Positions 16,174 to 25,912 of a stretch of DNA of 64,000 nt are shown here, piece after piece. The notes under the pieces were generated by a model. The model worked only from the letters and a program-made list of their open reading frames with translations, was not told where the DNA came from and made no database searches. The position numbers and the translations under genes are program-made. Numbering within the stretch: position 1 is the first letter of the stretch; every line of letters begins with the position of its first letter. Source of the DNA: Agrobacterium fabrum str. C58 (lineage in GTDB: Bacteria; Pseudomonadota; Alphaproteobacteria; Rhizobiales; Rhizobiaceae); NCBI RefSeq assembly GCF_000092025.1, contig NC_003063.2:124001-188000 (forward strand), written 5' to 3'.

Positions 16174-17058
16174 TCAGCCCTTGACCCCGCCAGACGAGAT
16201 CCCTTCAATGAAATACCGTTGCGCCGCGAAGAACACGATCAGCGCGGGCGCGATCGTCAGCACCGACATCGCCAGGATGCGGTTCCATTCAAAGGCTTCG
16301 GTGGTGTCGATGGAGAGTTTGAGCGCAAGGCTCACCGGATATTTGTCGACCGAGGACAGGTAGATCAGCGGCCCGAGGAAATCGTTCATCGTCCACATGA
16401 ACTGGAACAGGCAGACCGAAATCAGCGCTGGCGCCAGCATCGGTACGACGATGTAGATGAGTGCCTGCAGGCTATTGGCGCCATCCACCCGGGCCGCCTC
16501 TTCCATGTCCGATGGCAGCGAGCGCAGGAACTGCACCAGCATGAAGACGAAGAAGGCATCACCGGCAAAAGCCGAGGGCACCCAGAGCGGCAGGAAACTG
16601 TCCAGCCAGCCGAGATCGCGGAAAAGGATATATTGCGGAATGCGGGTGACGACATTCGGCAAAAGCAGAATGGCGATAACCGAGCCAAACAGGATTTTCT
16701 TCAGCGGAAAATCGAAGCGGGCAAAGGCATAGGCCGCCATGGTGCAGGAAATCGCCGTGCCGATGACCTTCGGCAGGATGATCAGAAAGGAATTCCAGAA
16801 GAACCGGCCAAATGTATAGGGCGTCGAGGTTTGCCAGCCGCGAATATAGCCGTCCAGTGTCGGGTTTTCGGGGATGAAGCCGGCACCGGAGAAGATTTCC
16901 GAATTGGTCTTGAAGCTCGCGCCCACCAGCCAGATCAGCGGATAAAGCATGACGAGGCCGACCGCGAAGAGAAGCACGTAGCGCACAGAGGTGGAGAGCA
17001 GCCTGAGCCTTGCCCGGCGGGCCGCCTGCATGTCGTTGAGGGTTGCGATATCGGTCAT
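16174..17058 (-). CDS. ABC transporter permease, MalG type
   Basis: CUT1 inner-membrane permease of 294 residues with six predicted spans. The EAA loop that docks the ATPase is EEAARVDGANSLQALIYIVVPMLAPA. The C-terminus RYFIEGISSGGVKG is typical of MalG-like proteins. It is separated by 4 bp from the upstream MalF-type permease and by 2 bp from the ATPase, so the three are co-translated. Confidence 0.92.
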   Translation of the reverse strand: MTDIATLNDMQAARRARLRLLSTSVRYVLLFAVGLVMLYPLIWLVGASFKTNSEIFSGAGFIPENPTLDGYIRGWQTSTPYTFGRFFWNSFLIILPKVIGTAISCTMAAYAFARFDFPLKKILFGSVIAILLLPNVVTRIPQYILFRDLGWLDSFLPLWVPSAFAGDAFFVFMLVQFLRSLPSDMEEAARVDGANSLQALIYIVVPMLAPALISVCLFQFMWTMNDFLGPLIYLSSVDKYPVSLALKLSIDTTEAFEWNRILAMSVLTIAPALIVFFAAQRYFIEGISSGGVKG

Positions 17059-17062
17059 GGCA

Positions 17063-17944
17063 TCAGTTCCGCTTGTCGCCGGCGTAATAGACCCACTTCT
17101 TCGACGACCAGAAGGCGACGAGGGTCAGCACGGTGATGATGGTGAAGAGCACCCAGGCAATGGCGGAGGCATAACCCATGTTGAACTTCTTGAAGGCCTC
17201 GTCGTAGATGTAGAGAGGCAAGAGGTAAGTGGACTTCAGCGGCCCGCCCTGGGTGATGATGTAAGGACCGTTAAACTCCTGAAACGCCTGTACCATCTGC
17301 ATGATGAGGTTGAAGAAGATCACCGGTGTCAGCAGGGGAAGCGTGATGAAGAAGAAGGTCTTCACCTTGCCCGCGCCATCAATGGCGGCCGCTTCATAAA
17401 GCGACTTGTCGATGGATTGCAGCGCGGCGAGGAAGATCACCATGGCCGAACCGAACTGCCAGCAGCGCAGCAGCGTGATGGTGAAAAGCGCATTGCCCGG
17501 ATCGCCGAACCAGTCGACGGGTGACAGGCCGATTGCCGCCAGCGCCATGTTGGCCAGCCCTTCGCTCGCGAAGATATAACGCCACAGAACGGCAATCGCA
17601 ATCGAGCCTCCAAGGATGGATGGCACATAAAAGGCAGTGCGGAAGAAGTTGATGAATTGCAGCTTGTAATTGAGGATCGCCGCAATGAAGAGGGCAAAGG
17701 CAAGCTTCAGCGGCACCGTCAGGAACACGTAGAACAGGGTGACGTTCAGCGACTTCATGAAGGTACGGTCGCGGGTGAACAGCCGTTCGTAATTGGCAAG
17801 CCCCGCCCATGTGGGATCGCTCATCAGGTCGTAACGGGTAAAGCTGAGATAAAGGGAGCCAAGGAAAGGGATTGCGGTGAAGACCAGCAGCCCGACGATA
17901 TAGGGCGTCAGATATCCCAGCCCCAGGAAGCGCTGAGATTTCAT
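17063..17944 (-). CDS. ABC transporter permease, MalF type
   Basis: CUT1 permease of 293 residues, first gene of the pectin-oligosaccharide operon. The opening RFLGLGYLTPYIVGLLVFTAIPFLGSLYLSF is characteristic, and the EAA loop reads YEAAAIDGAGKVKTFFFITLPLLTP. Its start faces the AraC gene at 18157 across 212 bp that must hold both promoters. The order permease-permease-ATPase-binding protein-GH28-GH105 gives an import-and-depolymerise unit. Confidence 0.9.
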   Translation of the reverse strand: MKSQRFLGLGYLTPYIVGLLVFTAIPFLGSLYLSFTRYDLMSDPTWAGLANYERLFTRDRTFMKSLNVTLFYVFLTVPLKLAFALFIAAILNYKLQFINFFRTAFYVPSILGGSIAIAVLWRYIFASEGLANMALAAIGLSPVDWFGDPGNALFTITLLRCWQFGSAMVIFLAALQSIDKSLYEAAAIDGAGKVKTFFFITLPLLTPVIFFNLIMQMVQAFQEFNGPYIITQGGPLKSTYLLPLYIYDEAFKKFNMGYASAIAWVLFTIITVLTLVAFWSSKKWVYYAGDKRN

Positions 17945-18156
17945 GATGCGCCTCCCCGCGCCCCGATGGGACGCGAATGACAGAATTCAATTTCGTACAA
18001 GTGATTCTCCCGGAACAATCGGCGACGGGCGCATAAAAGCGCAATGTCACGTCGCGACCGTTCTCCTCCCTCATTGATACGGCGCGTAAATGCGATTTAT
18101 ACGGTGACAAAACCAAATTTCCGCGCCAAGGTGAATTAACAAAGACGAGGAAAAAG

Positions 18157-19083
18157 ATGGACGAAATCGAAGGTGGCATTCTGTCATCCGTTCCGCCCGC
18201 GGCGCTCAACCTCAATCTCACGCGTGCGACGATCAAGATGGAGCATTCGCGCACCTGGCAGATCGACAAATCCAACCCGGTGGACGATCTCATCATCTGC
18301 CTGGAAGGGCGCGGGCATTATCTCGTGGATGGTGAAGCACGGGTGCTGGAGCCGGGTGACGCCATGCTGATTTTCAGGGGGCAGCGCTTCGTCGGCTGGA
18401 ACGAGCAGGCCGTGATCTATCGCGGCGTGGCGCAGCACTTCAACCTCGATATTTACGGCCGCCACAACCTGATCGCGCAGATGGACCTGAAACCAAAGGT
18501 GAGGCTTAGCCGCTGGTCGTTGCTGGAGCCACTCGTTCGCCACTACCGGCAGAGCGCCCCGCCCTCCTCCGTGACACTCGGCCAGCACCATCTTTTCATG
18601 GTGCTGCTGATTGCCTTTATTGACGATGCCTTTCTTGGATGGGTGGACCGCCCGAGTTTCCAGCCGGAGGGCACGGAAGGCCTCGACCTTGCGGTGATGA
18701 AGGCGATCACGATGATTTCGGCCAATCCGCTCGACCCTGAAATTGCCGGCAGGGCGACCGACGCAGCCCCCTATAATCGCGATTATTTCCTGCGGGAATT
18801 CCAGAAGCGGGTCGGTCGGACGCCGCGCAAATACCAGGAATTCAAGCGTATGGAACGCGCCATGCATTTTCTCGAGGCGGGGCTTTCGGTCTCGGCAGCC
18901 GCCGCCGAGGTGGGTTATGGCGACCCCTATTATTTCTCACGGATGTTCAAGCGTACATTGGGCTTAAGTCCGCGCGACCACATGAACCGGATACGCCGCA
19001 GCCGGCACGGCAATCTCATGGCGTTTGACGAACACGAACAGCAAAGGCTGCTTGCCGCTGAAATGGAAAAGGCCCCGGCATAG
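18157..19083 (+). CDS. AraC family transcriptional regulator
   Basis: A 308-residue regulator with an N-terminal cupin-like sensor domain (DLIICLEGRGHYLVDGEARVLEPGDAMLIF) and a C-terminal pair of helix-turn-helix motifs (about residues 185-290; SVSAAAAEVGYGDPYYFSRMFKRTLGLSPRD). The ATG at 18157 follows GAGG. It diverges from the pectin-oligosaccharide ABC/GH operon and is the obvious activator of it, probably sensing a galacturonide. A hairpin overlapping its stop (19069-19092) terminates the transcript. Confidence 0.9.
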   Translation: MDEIEGGILSSVPPAALNLNLTRATIKMEHSRTWQIDKSNPVDDLIICLEGRGHYLVDGEARVLEPGDAMLIFRGQRFVGWNEQAVIYRGVAQHFNLDIYGRHNLIAQMDLKPKVRLSRWSLLEPLVRHYRQSAPPSSVTLGQHHLFMVLLIAFIDDAFLGWVDRPSFQPEGTEGLDLAVMKAITMISANPLDPEIAGRATDAAPYNRDYFLREFQKRVGRTPRKYQEFKRMERAMHFLEAGLSVSAAAAEVGYGDPYYFSRMFKRTLGLSPRDHMNRIRRSRHGNLMAFDEHEQQRLLAAEMEKAPA

Positions 19084-19092
19084 CGGGGCCTT
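19069..19092. terminator. Bidirectional terminator between AraC and TRAP genes
   Basis: A perfect 9-bp stem, AAGGCCCCG (19069-19077) and CGGGGCCTT (19084-19092), encloses the AraC stop codon. It is A-rich before and T-rich after, so it can serve both the AraC gene and the converging TRAP operon that ends at 19113. Confidence 0.65.
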
Positions 19093-19112
19093 CTCGTTTG
19101 CAAGCTCGGGAA

Positions 19113-20393
19113 TTACCGGAACAGTGACGGCAACCACAGGGACAGAGACGGAATATAGGTAACAGCCAGCAGCACGGCGATACTGGCGCCGAAGAACGGC
19201 CAGATCGTCCGCATCGCCTCCCGTATCGTGATGCCGCCCACCGCGCAGCCGACAAAGAGCACCGTTCCCACCGGCGGCGTGTTGAGGCCGATACCGGCGT
19301 TCAGGATCATCACCACGCCGAAATGCACGGGGTCGATGCCGAAGGCCTTCACGACAGGCAGAAGCACCGGCGTGGAGATGATGACCATCGGCGCCATATC
19401 CATGAAGGTGCCGAGCAGCAGCAGGATGACGTTGATGACGAGCAGCACGATGATCGGATTGTCCGAAATCGCGCTGATTGCCGCAATCATCAACGTCTGA
19501 ACCTGCAGAAAGGCCATCAGCCAGCCGAAGGATGCCGCCGTGCCGATGACCAGCAGAACCATGGCCGTGGTGCGGACCGCACCCATGACAGCTTCCACAA
19601 AACCGTCCCAGTTCAGCTCGCGATAAACCAGCATGGCGACGAGGAAAGCATAGAGCACGGCGATGCACGAGCTTTCCGTCGCGGTGAAGATGCCCGAACG
19701 CACACCGCCAAAGATGATGCCGATCAGCAGGATGCCGGGGAACGAGGCCAGCAGATAATACATCAGCTTGGAGAAACCCGGGAACGGCTCGGACGGATAG
19801 CCTTTGCGCCGGGCGACGATATAGGCCGTCACCATCAGCGCCGCAGCAAGCAGCAGACCCGGAATGATGCCGGCGGTGAAGAGATCGGCCACCGAGACAT
19901 TGCCACCCGCCGCGATCGAATAGAGGATCATGTTGTGCGAAGGCGGGATCATCAGCGCGATGATGGCGGCATTGACGGTGACATTGACGGCATAGTCCTT
20001 GTCGTAACCGCGCTTGGCCATTTGCGGGATCATCAAACCGCCAACGGCGGAAGCATCGGCGACGGCCGAGCCGGAAATGCCGCCGAACAGGGTCGAGGCC
20101 ACGATATTGACCTGGCCAAGACCGCCACGCAGGTGCCCGACGAGACCGGCGGCAAACCGGATGAGGCGATGGGCGATGCCGCCACGCACCATCAGGTCCC
20201 CTGCGAAAATGAAGAACGGGATCGCCATCATCGCAAAGACATTCATGCCGGAATTCATCTGCTGGAACACCACGATGGGCGGCAGGCCGAGATAAAGAAC
20301 CGTGGCGAAGGAGGCGATGCCGAGGCAGAATGCGATCGGCGTTCCGATCAGCATCAGCAGGGTGAAGACACCGAAAAGAATGGTGTAAGCCAT
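19113..20393 (-). CDS. TRAP transporter large permease (DctM)
   Basis: Large membrane subunit of a tripartite ATP-independent periplasmic transporter, 426 residues with about 12 hydrophobic spans. Family segments are GTPIAFCLGIASFATVLYLGLPP near the start, GISGSAVADASAVGGLMIPQM, MIPPSHNMI and GIGLNTPPVGTVLFVG. Its ATG directly follows the DctQ stop. With the other two subunits it drives Na+/H+-coupled uptake of an organic acid. The neighbours (gli, gci, kdgD, kduID) point to D-galacturonate, unsaturated uronate or an aldarate as the solute. Confidence 0.93.
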   Translation of the reverse strand: MAYTILFGVFTLLMLIGTPIAFCLGIASFATVLYLGLPPIVVFQQMNSGMNVFAMMAIPFFIFAGDLMVRGGIAHRLIRFAAGLVGHLRGGLGQVNIVASTLFGGISGSAVADASAVGGLMIPQMAKRGYDKDYAVNVTVNAAIIALMIPPSHNMILYSIAAGGNVSVADLFTAGIIPGLLLAAALMVTAYIVARRKGYPSEPFPGFSKLMYYLLASFPGILLIGIIFGGVRSGIFTATESSCIAVLYAFLVAMLVYRELNWDGFVEAVMGAVRTTAMVLLVIGTAASFGWLMAFLQVQTLMIAAISAISDNPIIVLLVINVILLLLGTFMDMAPMVIISTPVLLPVVKAFGIDPVHFGVVMILNAGIGLNTPPVGTVLFVGCAVGGITIREAMRTIWPFFGASIAVLLAVTYIPSLSLWLPSLFR

Positions 20394-20915
20394 TTATGCG
20401 GCCTCCTGCACGATGACGTCAGCCGCGATGTCCTCGCCGATGGCAAGATCGGCGAAACGTTCCGCTGCAAACAGCGCGATGAGGAAACCACCACCGATCA
20501 GCGGGAAGAAATCCGTCCCGCCCGGCCAGCCGAGAACCGGAATGGTCGCCGTCCAGGTGCCCATGGAAAGTGAGGTGCCATACCAGGCCATGCCCGCGCC
20601 GAAGAAGAAGATCAGCGCAAGGCTCGTCAGGTCCATGCCCTTCTGCACGCGCGGCGGCATCATATAGCGCAGAATATCGAGCCCTAGATGCACGCTTTCG
20701 CGCACGCCAACGGCTGCCCCCAGCATGATGAACCAGGACATGAGATGCAGCGACAGCGGCTCCGACCAGCTCGGTGAATCATTGAGGATATAACGGGCAA
20801 AGACCTGCCAGCCGACGATGAGCGTCATGGCGATCATGCCGATACCGGCAATATAAAGCGACGCGTGGCTGAGCGCGCCGAGAAAAGGGCGAATTGCCCG
20901 CATGAAATTTCGCAT
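20394..20915 (-). CDS. TRAP transporter small permease (DctQ)
   Basis: Small membrane subunit with four spans, 173 residues. The ATG at 20915 has a GGGAGGAA ribosome site; longer frames upstream lack one. Conserved features are MTLIVGWQVFARYILNDSPSWSEPLSLHLMSWFIMLGAA and VHLGLDILRYMMPP. It is separated from the binding-protein gene by a strong hairpin/terminator (20949-20978), which should reduce dctQM expression relative to the binding protein. Confidence 0.9.
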   Translation of the reverse strand: MRNFMRAIRPFLGALSHASLYIAGIGMIAMTLIVGWQVFARYILNDSPSWSEPLSLHLMSWFIMLGAAVGVRESVHLGLDILRYMMPPRVQKGMDLTSLALIFFFGAGMAWYGTSLSMGTWTATIPVLGWPGGTDFFPLIGGGFLIALFAAERFADLAIGEDIAADVIVQEAA

Positions 20916-20948
20916 TGTCTGTTCCTCCCGCATCAACGGCAACAAAAG

Positions 20949-20978
20949 AAAACCGGCCCTGTTTCCAGGGCCGGTTTT
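20949..20978 (-). terminator. Internal terminator between TRAP binding protein and permeases
   Basis: A perfect 13-bp stem, AAAACCGGCCCTG with CAGGGCCGGTTTT and a 4-nt loop, lies just after the DctP stop at 20986. On the minus strand it is followed by TTCTTTTGTT. Partial termination here would give more binding protein than permease, as is common in binding-protein-dependent operons. Confidence 0.8.
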
Positions 20979-20985
20979 CCGCGCG

Positions 20986-21963
20986 TTACTTGACCGCTTT
21001 CACCCGTTCCAGAAGGTCTTTCATCTTCGGGTCGGTGACGAACTTGTCGTAGACCGGACCCATCGCCGCAGCGAATTCCTCCTTGTTGACCTTGATGACG
21101 TTGGCGCCACCGGCGCGGACTTTTTCTTCCGACGCTTTTTCGCGGGCACTCCAGAGTTCGCGCATCTTGCCGACCGAATCCTTGGCCGCCTGGCGCAGCA
21201 GCTTCTGGTCTTCCGGCGAGAGCTTGTCATAGGAGATCTTGGAAATGACGAGGATTTCCGGGTTGAGGGAATGTTCCGTCAGCGAGTAGTTTTTCGCGAC
21301 CTCGTAATGGCGAGCGGATTCGTAGGACGGCCAGTTGTTTTCGGCACCGTCGACGACACCGGTTTCCAGCGAGGAATAGACCTCGCCCATCGGCATCGGT
21401 GTCGGGTTGGCGCCAAAGGCCTGCATCATCGAAATCCACAGATCCGACTGCTGCACGCGGATTTTAAGACCCTTCAGGTCCGCCAGTTTTTCAATCGGCT
21501 TTTTGGTGGTGTAGAAGGAACGTGCACCGGAATCGTAAAAGGCAAGACCGATGAGGCCGTGCGGTTCGAAGGCCGCCAGAACTTCATCACCGATCGGGCC
21601 ATCAACGGTGTTATGCATGTGCTCCGTCGAACGGAACAGGAAAGGCAGGCCGAGAACGGTGGTTTCCTTGACCAGATTGTTGAAGGGGGCGGCGTTGACG
21701 CGGTTCATGTCGATGACGCCGAAGCGGGTCTGCTCGATGGTGTCCTTCTCGCCGCCGAGAACGGAATTGTTCATCACCTGTATCTTGATGCGGCCCTTGC
21801 TGCGCTCAGCCAGCAACTCGCCCATATATTTCACGGCCTCGACGGTCGGATAACCATCCGGGTGGATATCGGCGGAGCGCAGGGTGATTTCCTGTGCGCT
21901 GGCGGAAACACCTGACAGCGCGATCCCCATCGCGACGCACATCATGCTTGCAATCTTTTTCAT
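20986..21963 (-). CDS. TRAP transporter solute-binding protein (DctP)
   Basis: Periplasmic receptor of 325 residues. The ATG at 21963 follows GGAGGAGGAAAG, and a signal peptide ends at SVSASAQE-like residues ([24 protein letters not shown]). The mature protein opens [27 protein letters not shown], and the segment [12 protein letters not shown] carries the Arg that binds the ligand carboxylate in this family. It is the first gene of the TRAP set, 143 bp after the lactone isomerase gene. A uronate or aldarate ligand is inferred from the adjacent pathway genes. Confidence 0.9.
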   Translation of the reverse strand: MKKIASMMCVAMGIALSGVSASAQEITLRSADIHPDGYPTVEAVKYMGELLAERSKGRIKIQVMNNSVLGGEKDTIEQTRFGVIDMNRVNAAPFNNLVKETTVLGLPFLFRSTEHMHNTVDGPIGDEVLAAFEPHGLIGLAFYDSGARSFYTTKKPIEKLADLKGLKIRVQQSDLWISMMQAFGANPTPMPMGEVYSSLETGVVDGAENNWPSYESARHYEVAKNYSLTEHSLNPEILVISKISYDKLSPEDQKLLRQAAKDSVGKMRELWSAREKASEEKVRAGGANVIKVNKEEFAAAMGPVYDKFVTDPKMKDLLERVKAVK

Positions 21964-22106
21964 GCTTTCCTCCTCCATTGTTGAAACGGCCCAGCCCCTC
22001 CAAGGCTATCGGACCGATTTTTTGACGCCCATCCGGGCCGGCATGCAAAGTCCTTTCACTTGAAAAGGATGATGGGGCCTCCCATTCCCAACCATCCCTT
22101 GTAAAA

Positions 22107-22985
22107 CTAGGTCGCCTTGACCGGCGACAGCTTGAACAGCGCTTCCGGGTTTTCGACCAGCGCCCGATGACGCGCCGCCTCATCCGGCAGCCAGCCGAGC
22201 GTCAGTTCCGCAAGACGGGCATCGTCGGGATAGGCCGCCGTCTCGCGCACCGAATTATGCGGCCAGTTGGTGCCCCAGACGATGCGCTCCGGCGCATGGG
22301 CGGCGATCACCCGCGAAAAGGCGGCGACATCGGCATAGGGCCAGCTTTTGCGGGAGCTTTCATAAACGCCAGCGAATTTGAACCAGAGATTGCCTCGGTC
22401 GATGAGCTTCAGAAGGGCCGCCATTTCCGGCCCATCCGTCCTGATGCCCTTGAAAAACTTGCCGTGATGATCAAACACCCAGCGGGAGCGGATTTTCTGA
22501 AGGCGCGGCAGATGATCGAGAAGACCGTTGCCGTCGAACTGCACTGCCACCATCCAGTCGGCCGCATGTGCCCGCTCGTCCACCGCGTCCAATTCGGACA
22601 GGTTCACCGCGCCGCCCGGCAAATCCATGATACGCGCGCCGACCGTACCGGCGGCGGTGAGCTTTTCCATGTCCTTTTCGGTCGTGGTCGCATCGATGAT
22701 GACAACGGCGTGGGCCGCCTCGCCCATTTCGGCAACGCAAGCCAGTGTGTTGCCATTATCGCGCTGATGGGCGTTGCCCTGCGTGATGATGACCCGGTCT
22801 ATGCCGAGCCATTGCATGAGGCGACGATAATCCTCCGGCCCCGGCAGAGCGCCCGGCGGCAGGCCAGGACCACCCGGCAAGGCAGGATAGCCGGGCAGAT
22901 ACATGTGCATCTGCGTATCCACCGCGCCTCTCGGAAAGGCGGGGTTCGGCGCTGTGCCGCTCAGTTTTCTGACGAGTTCGCTCAT
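22107..22985 (-). CDS. gli: D-galactarolactone isomerase (amidohydrolase superfamily)
   Basis: A 292-residue TIM-barrel protein of the COG3618 amidohydrolase group. Segments AVDTQMHMYLPGY, VIITQGNAHQRDNGN, RWVFDHHGKFFKG, WFKFAGVYESS and ERIVWGTNWPHN carry the His and Asp residues of the family. It closely matches my memory of Gli from A. tumefaciens C58, which converts D-galactaro-1,5-lactone (the Udh product) to the 1,4-lactone. Its start overlaps the gci stop by 4 bp (22982-22985), so the two consecutive pathway enzymes are coupled. Confidence 0.88.
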   Translation of the reverse strand: MSELVRKLSGTAPNPAFPRGAVDTQMHMYLPGYPALPGGPGLPPGALPGPEDYRRLMQWLGIDRVIITQGNAHQRDNGNTLACVAEMGEAAHAVVIIDATTTEKDMEKLTAAGTVGARIMDLPGGAVNLSELDAVDERAHAADWMVAVQFDGNGLLDHLPRLQKIRSRWVFDHHGKFFKGIRTDGPEMAALLKLIDRGNLWFKFAGVYESSRKSWPYADVAAFSRVIAAHAPERIVWGTNWPHNSVRETAAYPDDARLAELTLGWLPDEAARHRALVENPEALFKLSPVKAT

Positions 22986-24118
22986 GGGTCTGGCATCCTG
23001 AATTCAGTCAATGCATCGCGGTTGATCTCGATGCCGAGACCGGGCCCGTCGGGAATGGTAACGACGCCGTTCACCGCTTCGAGAGGCTCACGCAGCACGG
23101 CCTGGCGGAACGGATTATGAGTGCGGTCAAATTCCATGATCGGCTCAATGGGGTTCACGCGCACCGGGTCAGGCGTCATCGCTGCCATGAATTGCAACGC
23201 GGCGGCAATCTGCACGCCGGTGCCCCAGACATGCGGCACGATGCGCACGCCGTGAAGTGTCGCCAGCGTGGCGATCTTCTGTATTTCGGAAAATCCGCCG
23301 CAGCCGCAGAGATCGGGCTGGAGAATATCCACGGCACCGGCGGAAAGCGCCTGCCACATGCCATAACGCCCGTGCCAGGTCTCGCCACCCGCAACCGGGA
23401 TCGGCTGGCCGGCCCGCACCCGGGCATAGGCATCAAGCTGTTCCGGGACAACCGGCTCCTCGAACCAGTCGATGCCGAATCCGGCGGCACGGTCGCCGAG
23501 CGTGATGGCCTCGGTGACGGTATAACCGTGATTGGCGTCGATCATCAGCCGCATATCCGGCCCGATCGCCTCACGCACCGCGGCAATGACCCTGAGGTCT
23601 TCTTCGACACCGAAACCGATCTTGATCTTGCAGGCGTGAAAACCCTCCGCCCGGCGCTCCGCCATCTCGGAGGCATTGTCGGAGACGCGATCCACGTTGT
23701 CGCGCTTGAAGCTGCCGGTGGCATAGGCGCGCACGCTTTCGCGCCAGCGCCCGCCAAGCAGCATCGAGATGGAAGCGCCGTAATGCTTGCCCTTGATATC
23801 CCAGAGCGCGATATCGATACCGGACAAGGCCGTGAGGCTGAGGCCGCGCTGGCCCTGATCGCGCAGGGCATTATAAAGCACGGCCCAGATCTTTTCGGTC
23901 TGGCGCGGATCCTGGCCGATGAGCCAGCCTGAGTAAGCCTGAACCACGGCCGCGTTGGGCCTCGCCGGGCCGAGGCATTCGCCCCAGCCGACGGTCCCGT
24001 CATCACATTCGATCTCCACCAGAACATGGGCCCGCCGGTCGAAGCGCATGGATGCGCTTTCAAACGGCGTGTCCAGCCGGTGTTCGAGCAGATGCGTGCG
24101 CACCGCCGTGATTTTCAT
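22982..24118 (-). CDS. gci: D-galactarolactone cycloisomerase (enolase superfamily)
   Basis: A 378-residue enolase-superfamily enzyme of the mandelate racemase type. The catalytic apparatus is complete: KIK (K164, K166), metal ligands D194, E220 and E246, and H296 (PHVWGTGVQ). In A. tumefaciens C58 the very similar Gci opens galactaro-1,4-lactone to 3-deoxy-2-keto-L-threo-hexarate, feeding KdgD. It lies between kdgD (25-bp gap) and gli (overlap), which matches that role. All active-site residues are intact. Confidence 0.9.
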   Translation of the reverse strand: MKITAVRTHLLEHRLDTPFESASMRFDRRAHVLVEIECDDGTVGWGECLGPARPNAAVVQAYSGWLIGQDPRQTEKIWAVLYNALRDQGQRGLSLTALSGIDIALWDIKGKHYGASISMLLGGRWRESVRAYATGSFKRDNVDRVSDNASEMAERRAEGFHACKIKIGFGVEEDLRVIAAVREAIGPDMRLMIDANHGYTVTEAITLGDRAAGFGIDWFEEPVVPEQLDAYARVRAGQPIPVAGGETWHGRYGMWQALSAGAVDILQPDLCGCGGFSEIQKIATLATLHGVRIVPHVWGTGVQIAAALQFMAAMTPDPVRVNPIEPIMEFDRTHNPFRQAVLREPLEAVNGVVTIPDGPGLGIEINRDALTEFRMPDP

Positions 24119-24143
24119 GGCTCCCCTCCCGTTTTTCCCTTAA

Positions 24144-25076
<933 letters not shown>

Positions 25077-25125
25077 TCACTGACTGAAAGCCACCTAAAC
25101 CGCTTGCCGTATATTTGTCAACAAG

Positions 25126-25148
25126 TCATCATACAAGTTATATGATGA
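25126..25148. promoter_or_regulatory. Palindromic candidate operator before kdgD
   Basis: TCATCATA and TATGATGA form a perfect 8-bp inverted repeat with a 7-bp centre (CAAGTTA), about 70 bp upstream of kdgD and between kduD and kdgD. On the minus strand it reads through TTGTATGATGACTTGT, which shares TGTATGA with a candidate site before udh (26789-26808). A GntR-type regulator is encoded at 27759, so this is a plausible site for it. Confidence 0.5.
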
Positions 25149-25168
25149 ATTTTAGAAACTGGCGCAAA

Positions 25169-25912
25169 TCAGCGCGCCAGCCAGCCGCCATCGACGTTGA
25201 GAATAGCGCCATGCACATAATCTGCCGCCGCAGATGACAGGAAAACCGCCGCCCCGGCAATGTCTTCCGAATGCCCCCAGCGGCCGGCCGGAATACGCTC
25301 CAGAATGGCCTTGTTGCGGGCTGCATCGGCGCGCAGCGCCTCGGTATTGTTGGTTTCGATGTAACCGGGTGCAATAGCGTTCACATTGATGCCCTTTGCC
25401 GCCCATTCATTCGCCAGAAGCTTGGTGAGACCTGCAACGCCATGTTTCGCCGCGGTGTAGGACGGCACACGAATGCCGCCCTGAAACGACAGGAGCGAGG
25501 CTATATTGACCACCTTGCCGGACCGACCTTTCGCCAAAAGCTCCTTCGCGAAGGCCTGCGTGGTGAAAAACAGCGCCTTGAGATTGACGTCCATCACCTC
25601 GTCCCAGTCGAGTTCGGAAAACTCGACGGAATCGGCGCGGCGGATGATGCCGGCATTGTTGACGAGAATATCGAAACCGGCGTCGGTAAAGCTATCCTTC
25701 GCCGCCAGCGGATCGGCAAAATCGATGAGCAGCGCACTCGCATTGCCGCCGTCTTTTGCGATGATATCAAGCGTTTCGTCCGGCGCACGGCGAGCGGCGC
25801 AGACCACCTCCGCACCGGCAGCGGCAAGACCCACCGCAATCGCCTGGCCAAGCCCCGTATTCGCGCCCGTTACGAGCGCCTTGCGGCCCTCAAGCGAAAA
25901 GGGATTTTTCAT
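25169..25912 (-). CDS. kduD: 2-deoxy-D-gluconate 3-dehydrogenase-type SDR (KduD)
   Basis: Classical short-chain dehydrogenase of 247 residues: cofactor loop TGANTGLGQAIA, NNAG, catalytic YTAAKHG and the C-terminal YVHGAILNVDGGWLAR. KduD reduces 2,5-diketo-3-deoxygluconate (the KduI product) to 2-keto-3-deoxygluconate using NADH. The ATG at 25912 overlaps the kduI stop by 4 bp, which supports the paired role. The product would need KDG kinase and aldolase, which are not encoded here. Confidence 0.88.
   Translation of the reverse strand: MKNPFSLEGRKALVTGANTGLGQAIAVGLAAAGAEVVCAARRAPDETLDIIAKDGGNASALLIDFADPLAAKDSFTDAGFDILVNNAGIIRRADSVEFSELDWDEVMDVNLKALFFTTQAFAKELLAKGRSGKVVNIASLLSFQGGIRVPSYTAAKHGVAGLTKLLANEWAAKGINVNAIAPGYIETNNTEALRADAARNKAILERIPAGRWGHSEDIAGAAVFLSSAAADYVHGAILNVDGGWLAR

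Noticed and set aside
19323..20573. 416-codon plus-strand frame opposite DctM/DctQ
   Set aside because: The translation is extremely His/Asp/Arg-rich, typical of the complement of a hydrophobic membrane protein gene.
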